A stretch of DNA of 64,000 bases from Arthrobacter sp. efr-133-R2A-120 (lineage in GTDB: Bacteria > Actinomycetota > Actinomycetes > Actinomycetales > Micrococcaceae). The notes beneath the pieces were generated by a model, which worked only from the letters and a program-made list of their open reading frames with translations, did no database searches and was not told where the DNA came from. Each line of letters opens with the position of its first letter. Position 1 is the first letter of the stretch. Below, piece by piece: positions 55,262 through 62,448 of the stretch. The DNA is taken from positions 55,015 to 119,014 of the forward strand of contig NZ_JARVRF010000021.1 of NCBI RefSeq assembly GCF_030209835.1, in the 5' to 3' direction. The translations under genes and the position numbers were made by a program.

Positions 55262-56458
55262 TCAGCCCTCCAGCTCACCTCGCCGGAACCGCAATTCCCG
55301 CAGGGCACCTCGGAGCGGTGACCCGGTGAACGGTAGGTCCTCCAACTTGACCTTTCCAGAAGCTGACAGGGCCAATGCATTGACGGTGGTGGCAGCGCGT
55401 TGTGGCAAGCCGAGGGCCGCGGCAAAATCGGCCCAGTGCTTCGCCTTGAGGTTTTTGGTTTTCCCGGACACCGGCAACGCGAGCGAGTCGTCTCCGTACA
55501 GCAAGGTGCATGGAATGTCGTATATCGGGGCCATGACGAATCCTCCCTGCCGGCCCCCGAGGATCGATAGATTCTTGGCATGGAGGTCGCCGTTCCCGGT
55601 CAGCCAAGCAAAGATAAACTGCAGGTACAGATTGCGGCTCGCAACGAGTGGGGCTTTGCACCGCCCGGCAAGCGCAGCAGAGACGTCCTCCGATGTCACC
55701 GAATACTTGGAAGCCGGTGGCAGGCCCATGACCTGGGCTCCGTCCTCCATGGGCAAGCGCACCCAGATGTGGTCCTTGTCCCGGACACGGTCGAAGCGTT
55801 CCACTAGCAACCCGGGCAACCCGTGCATGTCGGTGATGATGCGGCTCTTCGCTACAGGGATCTTGAGGTCCTTGGCGGCGGAGAGATGCACTGCTTCATT
55901 CGCTAGCAAATGTGCATGGTTGGGCGGGTCGAGTTTGAGTAGGTACCGTTGACCTCTGAGTGACAGCGGCGTGGTCAGCATGGAGGCGCTTGCCTTGTCT
56001 TGGATGCCGGGGATGGCATGGCGGTCCACTGCGTTGGCAAATGCTGCGAAGTCCAGTTCCTCGGGCCTGGACGTGTCGGCCAGGGGTGCCGGTTCCACTG
56101 GAATTTCGCCGGCAGGGACCACTTGGACGTCCCCGGGGGCATCGGCTCCGACTGCGAGCAGGAGGGTGAGTTCGTCGTCTAGGCTGGTTTTGGTGGCGTC
56201 CCTGAGCACGCTAAGCCGGTGCCCCTCGGGGAGCAGGCCGGCGAAGAACGGCGGAAGAGCACCGGCGGGAGTCTCCACGGAAATCTCCGTTAAGGGCAAG
56301 GAACTGGCAACGGCGGGCCGGCCGGAAGCCAGGTACTCCGCCACGTAGGAAAAACTGACCCCGCCCTGGTCAGTGCGGGCAAGCCGGCCCGCCAGGACAC
56401 CGCCTTTGTGAACGTCCGCTGCACGGACGAACTTCAACTCCTGAAAGTCCTCGACCAT
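55262..56458 (-). CDS. hipA: HipA-family Ser/Thr kinase toxin
   Basis: The 398-residue protein has a HipA N-terminal subdomain (about residues 8-105, with FFAGLLPEGHRL) and a HipA-like kinase domain. The ATP-binding GIQDKASASM, the catalytic GNGDLHAKNLS and the metal-binding MAPIYDIPCT are intact, so an active kinase is expected. Known HipA toxins phosphorylate tRNA synthetases and induce dormancy. The start overlaps the hipB stop by 1 bp (TAATG). Confidence 0.93.
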   Translation of the reverse strand: MVEDFQELKFVRAADVHKGGVLAGRLARTDQGGVSFSYVAEYLASGRPAVASSLPLTEISVETPAGALPPFFAGLLPEGHRLSVLRDATKTSLDDELTLLLAVGADAPGDVQVVPAGEIPVEPAPLADTSRPEELDFAAFANAVDRHAIPGIQDKASASMLTTPLSLRGQRYLLKLDPPNHAHLLANEAVHLSAAKDLKIPVAKSRIITDMHGLPGLLVERFDRVRDKDHIWVRLPMEDGAQVMGLPPASKYSVTSEDVSAALAGRCKAPLVASRNLYLQFIFAWLTGNGDLHAKNLSILGGRQGGFVMAPIYDIPCTLLYGDDSLALPVSGKTKNLKAKHWADFAAALGLPQRAATTVNALALSASGKVKLEDLPFTGSPLRGALRELRFRRGELEG

Positions 56459-56709
56459 TAGCCCGCCGCCATGTGCAGGCCTACGGCGTTCGCTACTGCC
56501 ACGACGGCCCCTAGCGAAGGATTTCCGGTGGCCGTCTCAATCGCCCGCACGGTCCTTTCGGAGGTCCCGGCAAGGTCGGCAAGGTCTGCTTGCGTGATTC
56601 CGGCCTCTTTGCGTGCATTCCGTATGGTGGCCGCAATGGCCGCTAGGTCTTCCACGAGTCTCCGATGATCCGGCACGATGTTGCCGATTTGGCTATTTCT
56701 TAGATTCAT
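56458..56709 (-). CDS. hipB: HipB-like XRE antitoxin
   Basis: From ATG 56709 the protein has 83 residues; other in-frame starts are 56736 and GTG 56676. It contains one Cro/CI-type HTH (EAGITQADLADLAGTSERTV RAIETATGNPSL split across helices) and ends shortly after. It would bind HipA and repress the operon through the palindromes at 56671, 56731 and 56791, the first of which lies inside this frame unless the GTG start is used. Start choice is uncertain. Confidence 0.85.
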   Translation of the reverse strand: MNLRNSQIGNIVPDHRRLVEDLAAIAATIRNARKEAGITQADLADLAGTSERTVRAIETATGNPSLGAVVAVANAVGLHMAAG

Positions 56710-56806
56710 TCTGAACCAATATGCCAAAATCGGCAAGATGCTGCCGAAAGTGATGATTTAGGCTGCTATGGGACCGCCTAAGGGCCGTTTCGGCAAGATC
56801 CTGCCG
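56671..56806. promoter_or_regulatory. Three hipBA operators spaced exactly 60 bp apart
   Basis: CGGCACGATGTTGCCG (56671-56686), CGGCAAGATGCTGCCG (56731-56746) and CGGCAAGATCCTGCCG (56791-56806) are 16-bp palindromes of one pattern, CGGCAnGATnnTGCCG. The second and third extend to 18 bp with flanking T and A. They cover the predicted hipB promoter and start, as in autoregulated HipB systems. Confidence 0.8.
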
Positions 56807-56845
56807 ATTTCTACATGAAGATTGGATCGCGGAAACGCCAACCAG

Positions 56846-57169
56846 CTACGTCCCCGCGAGCCATTCCGGCTCGAAGTCCGGATGGTCCGAGTAGGGCAGC
56901 GCGAGGGCATTCAACGATTTCGTGGTCCATTCGATCGATTCCGGGATCCACTGCGGGGTATCCCCAAGCGTGCCGCGAACCATCGTGGCCAGGGCCGTCT
57001 GCCGTGCGGATTCCACGATGCTGAGCAGCCTTCTCTTGGATTCGCATTCCAGGAGAAGGCGTCGCTCGTACCATTTGCCCGCTTCGGAGACGGAACGGTC
57101 GCCCAGGAGTTTCCGCGCCGCAGCCTCATCCTCATTCAGGCGGTCAGAGAGGAAATCGACGATATCCAC
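56846..57169 (-). CDS. DUF6221-like hypothetical protein
   Basis: From GTG 57169 the protein has 107 residues: VDIVDFLSDRLNEDEAAARK, then KWYERRLLLECESKRRLLSI and a C-terminal PYSDHPDFEPEW. The acidic DEAAAR helix and RR.L.E...KRR pattern match a small actinobacterial family I know as DUF6221. No catalytic residues are apparent. The start is a guess, as no strong ribosome-binding site is visible. The gene begins 48 bp after the amt stop on the same strand. Confidence 0.7.
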   Translation of the reverse strand: MDIVDFLSDRLNEDEAAARKLLGDRSVSEAGKWYERRLLLECESKRRLLSIVESARQTALATMVRGTLGDTPQWIPESIEWTTKSLNALALPYSDHPDFEPEWLAGT

Positions 57170-57216
57170 AAATTGAGCGTACGCGCCCCCCGCGGCCGCG
57201 GAAATGCCTGCTACCG

Positions 57217-58611
57217 CTAAGCGGGGTCCGCTTGCTTTTCGCGCTGGCGCTCGACGGCGGCTGTGGCCCCGGGGGCCGAAGCGGCGGCCGCGGCTCGGGC
57301 TGAAGCCGGGACGGGCGCAGCGGCAACCGGGATGTTGACGTGGGGGAGGACAGCGGCGTGCGGGAGGGCGTTGAAGTGGCTCCGGGACATGCCACCGAAT
57401 TCGTAGGCCGTCTCGGCGTGCTCGGACAAGTCCACCCCAGCGAGCTCCGCCTCGTGGCTGACCCGGAAACCAACGGTCTTGTGGATGACAAGGCCAATGA
57501 TTGCCGTCATGATTCCGGACACTGCAAGGGTGACAAGTATGGCGACGATCTGCGCCACGAGCTGCTGGAGTCCGCCGCCGTAGAACAATCCTCCACCCTT
57601 GCCGTTCACCGGCAGCGCGATGAATCCGAGGGCGAGCGTTCCGACAAGCCCGCCACCGAGGTGGACGCCCACGACGTCGAGGGAGTCGTCGAAGCCGAAC
57701 TTGTGTTTCAGGTCGACAAACACGGCGCAGGCAGCTCCAGCCACCAGTCCCAGGCCAAGGGCTGCGGCGGGAGCCACGTTGGCACAGGCCGGAGTAATAG
57801 CCACGAGGCCGGCAACGACGCCGGATGCGGCACCCAAGGATGTGGGGTGGCCGTGCCGGATCTTCTCGGTGACCAACCAGCTGAGCATGGCCCCCGCTGG
57901 GGCAACAAGGGTGTTGACCCAGATCAAGCCGGCCTGCGCCGACGTCGTGGCCGCGCCGGCGTTGAAGCCGAACCAGCCGAACCACAGGAGGCCGGCGCCA
58001 AGCATGATGAAGGGGAGGTTGTGCGGGCGGTGGTTCGGGTCTTTTCCAAAGCCGTGGCGCTTGCCCAGAATCAATGCCAGGACAAACGCGGCGGCGCCGG
58101 AGCTGATTTCCACCACAGTGCCGCCGGCGAAGTCGATCACCTGGCCGAAGACCGAACTGATGGCTCCGCCGGGGCTGAGGAGGCCTCCGCCCCAGACCAT
58201 GAAAGCCAAGGGGCAGTACACCAGGGTGATCCAGATGGGGACGAAGATGACCCAGGAAGTGAATTTGGCGCGATCGGCGATGGCGCCGCTGATCAGTGCC
58301 ACGGTGACGATAGCGAAGGTAGCGCTGAAGCCGAGCTTGATGAGATCGGTGGAACCGACCAGGTCCGCCGAGCCGAAGCTGCTGAACGGATTGCCGAATA
58401 TCCCCAGGACACTCTTCCCGCTGATCATCGAGTAGCCCCACAGGATCCACACGGCGCCTACGATGCCGGCGGAGATGAAGCTCATCATGATCATGTTGAG
58501 GGAGGCCTTGGCCCGGGTCATGCCACTGTAGAAGAGGCCGAGTGCCGGGGTCATGAGCAGTGCAAGTGCCGCCGACACCATCACCCAAACGTTTTCCGCA
58601 GTGATATTCAC
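57217..58611 (-). CDS. amt: Ammonium transporter
   Basis: The 464-residue protein has eleven hydrophobic spans of the Amt/Mep/Rh family. It contains TPALGLFYSGMTRAK, FAGGTVVEISSG, GWFGFNAGAA and DVVGVHLGGG. The first pore histidine (E. coli H168) is replaced by Glu168, while the second is kept at His317. The C-terminal tail after GVDLSEHAETAYEFG is Ala/Pro-rich and longer than usual. GTG 58611 is chosen because AGAAGGGAAG lies upstream; the longer in-frame ATG extension at 58704 is not membrane-like. No glnK or glnD follows. Confidence 0.94.
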   Translation of the reverse strand: MNITAENVWVMVSAALALLMTPALGLFYSGMTRAKASLNMIMMSFISAGIVGAVWILWGYSMISGKSVLGIFGNPFSSFGSADLVGSTDLIKLGFSATFAIVTVALISGAIADRAKFTSWVIFVPIWITLVYCPLAFMVWGGGLLSPGGAISSVFGQVIDFAGGTVVEISSGAAAFVLALILGKRHGFGKDPNHRPHNLPFIMLGAGLLWFGWFGFNAGAATTSAQAGLIWVNTLVAPAGAMLSWLVTEKIRHGHPTSLGAASGVVAGLVAITPACANVAPAAALGLGLVAGAACAVFVDLKHKFGFDDSLDVVGVHLGGGLVGTLALGFIALPVNGKGGGLFYGGGLQQLVAQIVAILVTLAVSGIMTAIIGLVIHKTVGFRVSHEAELAGVDLSEHAETAYEFGGMSRSHFNALPHAAVLPHVNIPVAAAPVPASARAAAAASAPGATAAVERQREKQADPA

Positions 58612-58750
58612 GTGCGCTTCCCTTCTGATCGGAATGCCGTAGCAGGGCCGCCGCAGCGTCGCCCCGTTCTTCCCCCGCCCAATATTTCCGGTCCCGTGTT
58701 TCAAGCAATGCGAGGAAAAATTGCGGGGACGTTACATAACTTGGCTTGGC

Positions 58751-58788
58751 GTGAAGAACGCATGACGGGAGTGTTTCGGGAATGTTAA
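58751..58788 (-). promoter_or_regulatory. GlnR-like box upstream of amt
   Basis: On the minus strand TTAAC-n6-GAAAC-n6-GTCAT-n6-TTCAC matches the actinobacterial GlnR arrangement gTnAc-n6-GaAAc in the first three half-sites (GTTTC at 58773-58777 and GTTAA at 58784-58788 on the plus strand). It is 140-180 bp before the amt start. The gap 58612-58996 has no gene. Confidence 0.5.
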
Positions 58789-58996
58789 CGCCGCCTCCGC
58801 ACGGCCGCGAGGCCGCCCGGAGCGGGCACCCATGATCCCCGTGATTCCGCGGAATCCATGGTGGAAGAAGGTGAAGTCCTGCCACGCGGACGGAAATCCG
58901 GACATTTCTTCCACGTGAACGGCGGCTCACCGCAAGCAAAAGGGATGTTTCAGCCGAACGCTGGCGCGTCACGGCCTCCGCGCGCACACTTAGCCT

Positions 58997-59734
58997 GTGA
59001 AGCCGTTTCTCCTGCTCGCGTCTCGTGCCGAAGACGCCGCCGCCGAGGAAGAATACCAGGCGTATCTTCGTTTTGGAGGGCTTGCTCCCGAGGAGCTGCA
59101 ACGCATTCGAATGGAGGCGGCGCCTCTCCCGCCGTTCGAGCTCTCCGACTATTCAGGCGTGATTGTGGGTGGCAGCCCCTTCACTTCGAGCGATCCACCA
59201 GAGCACAAGAGCCTGGTACAGAAACGGGTGGAGAAGGAACTCGCGCAGCTGCTGGACAGGATTGTTGCCGCCGACTTTCCCTTTCTGGGGGCCTGCTATG
59301 GGGTCGGAACCCTGGGGCTTCACCAGGGGGCGGTTATCGACCGTACCTACGGTGAAGGACTCGGCGGGGTAACCATCAAACTCACAGCGGAGGGCCTCCA
59401 AGACCCGCTCCTCCAAGGCATGTCCGAGCGCTTTGTCGCCTTTACGGGCCATAAGGAAGCCTGCACGGTCCTGCCTGGGAACGCGGTGCTACTCGCCGGT
59501 TCCGCCGCCTGCCCGGTACAGATGTTCCGGGTCAAGAGGAACCTTTACGCCACACAATTCCATCCGGAGCTCGACGCCGAGGGGCTCGTCACCCGGATCG
59601 ACACCTACCGCTACGCAGGATACTTCCCGCCAGATGCCGCGGAACAGCTGATGGCGGATGCCCGCAAGTTCAGGGCGACCGAACCGATGAAGATCCTCAA
59701 GAACTTTGTCCGCCGATACTCCATTCCTCAATAA
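58997..59734 (+). CDS. Class I glutamine amidotransferase domain protein (GuaA-like)
   Basis: The 245-residue stand-alone amidotransferase has the strand YSGVIVGGSPF, nucleophile Cys100 in LGACYGVG and histidine in ATQFHPEL. It lacks the synthetase domain of GMP synthase. Such proteins are often annotated as GMP synthase-like or gamma-glutamyl peptidases; the exact role is open. It starts with GTG 58997. It is divergent from amt but no common function is evident. Confidence 0.88.
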   Translation: MKPFLLLASRAEDAAAEEEYQAYLRFGGLAPEELQRIRMEAAPLPPFELSDYSGVIVGGSPFTSSDPPEHKSLVQKRVEKELAQLLDRIVAADFPFLGACYGVGTLGLHQGAVIDRTYGEGLGGVTIKLTAEGLQDPLLQGMSERFVAFTGHKEACTVLPGNAVLLAGSAACPVQMFRVKRNLYATQFHPELDAEGLVTRIDTYRYAGYFPPDAAEQLMADARKFRATEPMKILKNFVRRYSIPQ

Positions 59735-59762
59735 CGTCGGAGGGATGAAGCACAATGGGCGC

Positions 59763-60068
59763 ATGACCTTTGCAAACGTGGGAAGTCTCGGCACGAAACC
59801 CGGCCAACGCGACGCCGTCGTCGCTATCCTGCTCAGACCGAAACCGGAGCTCCGGGGCGCGGGCTGCTTGCTCTACGAGGTGGGCGTCAACGAAGAATCA
59901 CCGGACACCGTCTTTGTCTGCGAGCTGTGGGAATCGGCTGAAGCGCACCAAGGATCGCTGCAGCTGGACACCGTCCGGGCCGCCATAGCTGAGGCAATGC
60001 CGATGCTGTCCGGAGAGATGGGCGGCACCCGCTTCACAGTATTGGGCTCACCCATCCGCGACGCCTGA
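59763..60068 (+). CDS. Antibiotic biosynthesis monooxygenase (ABM)-domain protein
   Basis: The 101-residue protein is a single ferredoxin-like ABM domain: MTFANVGSLGTKPGQRDAVV at the start, CLLYEVGVNEESPDTVFVCE in the middle and SLQLDTVRAAI later. Such small dimeric proteins act as quinol monooxygenases or heme-degrading relatives; without the conserved His and Asn of well-known members, function is uncertain. The start may instead be ATG 59745, which follows GGAGG too closely. Confidence 0.8.
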   Translation: MTFANVGSLGTKPGQRDAVVAILLRPKPELRGAGCLLYEVGVNEESPDTVFVCELWESAEAHQGSLQLDTVRAAIAEAMPMLSGEMGGTRFTVLGSPIRDA

Positions 60069-60148
60069 TATTCACCCAGGCGACACGTTGCTGACGGACA
60101 GGATTTTCATAGCTCTTACATAGCTGCAGTAGCTACGGTTGCTTCATT

Positions 60149-61180
60149 ATGGATGAGCAAGAGCCCCGTCGTCCCGGCCAAGGGTCCGGACGAAAGAGAA
60201 GTCGGTGGAACCGCTGGAGTCCCCGCCGACGTCGATCGGCCTTGCTGACAGCCTTCGCGGCCATTCTGGCCCTGACCCTGACGGCCACGGTCTATTCAGC
60301 TGCGCACGCCCGCTCCGCTTCCGATTTCGTCTCGGCCCCGACGGCTCCCGCGGATGGCCCGGCGGCGGCCGAGCCAACGACGGCGGCAACCCCGACGGCA
60401 GCGGCTGCCGCTCCCACCCCGGTGGCCCCTGCTACCCCGGTGGCCCCTGCTACCCCCGTGGCCGCCGCACCAGCCCCGACGGCGGCAGGAACTGTGACCC
60501 CCGCGCTTGATGCCCAAATCAATGCGATCATCGACGCCAACAACGGGTACCAGATCGGCGTCGCACTGATTGATCTGTCTGATGGATCGACGCACCAATA
60601 CGGGGTTCAGGAGCCGTTCGAGGCAGCAAGCACTGCCAAGGTCCTGTCGGCTGTTGCGTACTACCACCTGGTCGAAACAGGCGCAGCGTCCCTTGACGAT
60701 CCCTTGGGGGACTACACCTCCGGGTTCCAAATAAAGGAAATGATCCAGGATAGCGACAACGATTCGTGGTCCTTGATCATGGACACCATAGGCCACCCGG
60801 AGTTGCAGGCTTACGCCACGTCGATCGGGATCAGCTATGACCCGGAGAACAACACCCTGACTCCAGGCGAAATGGCCAGCATCATGGCCGGCCTCTATAA
60901 CGGGAAGCTCTTGGACCAACAGGACACAGCGCAGTTGTTGTCCTACATGCAGAACACCAACTACGAATCACTCATCCCCGCCGCAGTGCCGGCCGGAATC
61001 ACTGTTTTCCATAAGTACGGACTGCTCGACGACGAACTCCACGACGCCAGCATCCTCACCAACGGGACCAACTCCTACGCGTTCGTGGTCTACACCAAGG
61101 GCCAGGACGAGAGTGATATCCCCGCCCGCACCGACATCTTCCACCAGCTCACCCAGGCTGTGGTAGGCGGCCTGTTCTAG
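60149..61180 (+). CDS. Membrane-anchored class A beta-lactamase-like serine hydrolase
   Basis: The 343-residue protein has a very basic cytoplasmic N-terminus (about 1-30), one membrane span (about 31-52) and an Ala/Pro/Thr-rich linker with repeated APATPV units. A beta-lactamase/transpeptidase-like domain (about 120-343) follows. The SxxK motif is STAK, and SDN is present in DSDNDSW. The usual KTG is HKYG, so classic beta-lactamase activity is doubtful; a role as a wall-associated D-Ala peptidase or esterase is possible. It ends just before a strong terminator. Confidence 0.87.
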   Translation: MDEQEPRRPGQGSGRKRSRWNRWSPRRRRSALLTAFAAILALTLTATVYSAAHARSASDFVSAPTAPADGPAAAEPTTAATPTAAAAAPTPVAPATPVAPATPVAAAPAPTAAGTVTPALDAQINAIIDANNGYQIGVALIDLSDGSTHQYGVQEPFEAASTAKVLSAVAYYHLVETGAASLDDPLGDYTSGFQIKEMIQDSDNDSWSLIMDTIGHPELQAYATSIGISYDPENNTLTPGEMASIMAGLYNGKLLDQQDTAQLLSYMQNTNYESLIPAAVPAGITVFHKYGLLDDELHDASILTNGTNSYAFVVYTKGQDESDIPARTDIFHQLTQAVVGGLF

Positions 61181-61202
61181 AAGGACTTGGCCATACCTTC
61201 AG

Positions 61203-61255
61203 AACAACGACGCCGGCCGTGCAGTCAGACTGACTGTACGGCCGGCGTCGTTGTT
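61203..61255. terminator. Long bidirectional terminator
   Basis: AACAACGACGCCGGCCGT and its reverse complement flank an inner CAGTCA/TGACTG stem and a GAC loop. It has about 25 bp of near-perfect stem, followed by a pyrimidine run, between convergent genes. Confidence 0.88.
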
Positions 61256-61306
61256 CCCTTTGGGCGCTGAGCGCCTGTCGCGATGCTTGCTATAGATACC
61301 TCCCTT

Positions 61307-61378
61307 CTACATAGGATCCGGCCAATTGCCGATGATTCGGCCGGTTGATGTCTTCGTGGCACAGATTGCGTCTTGCAT
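61307..61378 (-). CDS. Candidate 23-residue peptide ORF with strong ribosome-binding site
   Basis: The frame reads MQDAICATKTSTGRIIGNW followed by PDPM and stop. AGGAG lies six bases before the ATG. Upstream are two short hairpins (GCGCTAAACAGCGC and CCTGCCTCATGGCAGG on the minus strand). It is downstream of the proline-rich exported protein on the same strand. It could be a peptide-modification precursor, a leader peptide or chance; no maturation enzymes are nearby. Confidence 0.3.
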   Translation of the reverse strand: MQDAICATKTSTGRIIGNWPDPM

Positions 61379-61457
61379 GGTCTTCTCCTGACTGAAACTT
61401 GGTCTTGCGCTGTTTAGCGCAGGTGGTCGTGCCTGCCATGAGGCAGGGGCGACCTGT

Positions 61458-62381
61458 TCAGTCGGGAGTTGACCCCGGGTCGAATGCAGGTTCCGCTGCG
61501 GGGGCTTGCCCGCCATCGGGGACGGGGGCGGTGTGGAAGGGCGGTGCCAGTGCACGCTGTTCCGGGAGGTCTGCCGCGCCGTAGGCAGCCGAGCCGCCCT
61601 GCGATTCCGGCGTCGAGCCAGACTCTTGTTGAGGCGCGGCCGGAGGGACCTGTTTGCCGGGCGGAGGGCCTCCCGGAACCGGCGACATTTCCGTCGTCGC
61701 GAGCATTGCCGGGGGCAGGACAACAAGATCGGCCAGGATGAATCCGGGGATGCTTGGGCTCGTTGCTGTTCCGCGTCCGGCGGCCGGCGAAAGCGTGCCG
61801 GTACGGAGGGATGTGGGATCAGCCGCCGCGAGTTCGCCGGTCCGAGCCATCAACGGAACGGCCGGGACTGCGCCGATTGGAAGGCCTATTCCCGGAGGGT
61901 CCAGGACACCAGGCAATGGCGGCAACGGCGGCAACGGCGGCAAGGCCGGCACTGAAGGCAGTTGCGGTACCGAAGGCAGCCCGGGCAATGCCGGAATTGT
62001 GCCGACCGCCGTATCAACCAAGGAACTCGTGGGATCGGTGAGCCCGGTGACAAGAGGAGCCACCGTAGAGCCCGACAGCTGGTTGAACACGGTTCCGGGA
62101 AGGGCAGTCACCTGCGTCGGACTTGGAATGACGGACGACAGGCCATGAGCCACGGGCCCGATCGGATCGGGCAAGGGGGCCGGGGACAGCGAAACCGACG
62201 ACAGCGGAACGGTCGTAACTGTGGAAACTGCGGGCACGGCCGGGATCGCCGGCAGGACGTTTGTGGCTTGCGAAGGACCTGCGAGCCAAAGCGACCATGC
62301 CAATGCGCCGAAAACGGCAAGAAGGACAGGGCGTACCACGGATAAGCCATGGCGCCCCAGAGACCCGGCCAAACACTCCAC
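61458..62381 (-). CDS. Proline/leucine-rich exported protein
   Basis: The 307-residue protein has an N-terminal hydrophobic signal (about residues 12-40, ending GPSQA) followed by a low-complexity region rich in Pro, Leu, Val, Ala and Ser. Repeats such as LPALPPLPPLPPLPGVL-like stretches are present around residue 150. The C-terminal third is Gly/Pro/Gln-rich. It lacks an LPXTG anchor. GTG 62381 is the longest start, but TTG 62372 has better spacing to GGAGG. It resembles the cell-surface Pro-rich proteins common in actinobacteria; function unknown. Confidence 0.65.
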   Translation of the reverse strand: MECLAGSLGRHGLSVVRPVLLAVFGALAWSLWLAGPSQATNVLPAIPAVPAVSTVTTVPLSSVSLSPAPLPDPIGPVAHGLSSVIPSPTQVTALPGTVFNQLSGSTVAPLVTGLTDPTSSLVDTAVGTIPALPGLPSVPQLPSVPALPPLPPLPPLPGVLDPPGIGLPIGAVPAVPLMARTGELAAADPTSLRTGTLSPAAGRGTATSPSIPGFILADLVVLPPAMLATTEMSPVPGGPPPGKQVPPAAPQQESGSTPESQGGSAAYGAADLPEQRALAPPFHTAPVPDGGQAPAAEPAFDPGSTPD

Positions 62382-62448
62382 CTCCCCAGTGCGGTGTTTG
62401 GATATTAAGCTACGCCCGTCCGGGGCGGCAGTCCATAGCTAAGCAAGC

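Noticed and set aside
56846..59101. 751-residue minus-strand frame spanning the amt region
   Set aside because: It runs in a shadow frame through amt; only its last 107 codons, downstream of amt, look like a real small gene.
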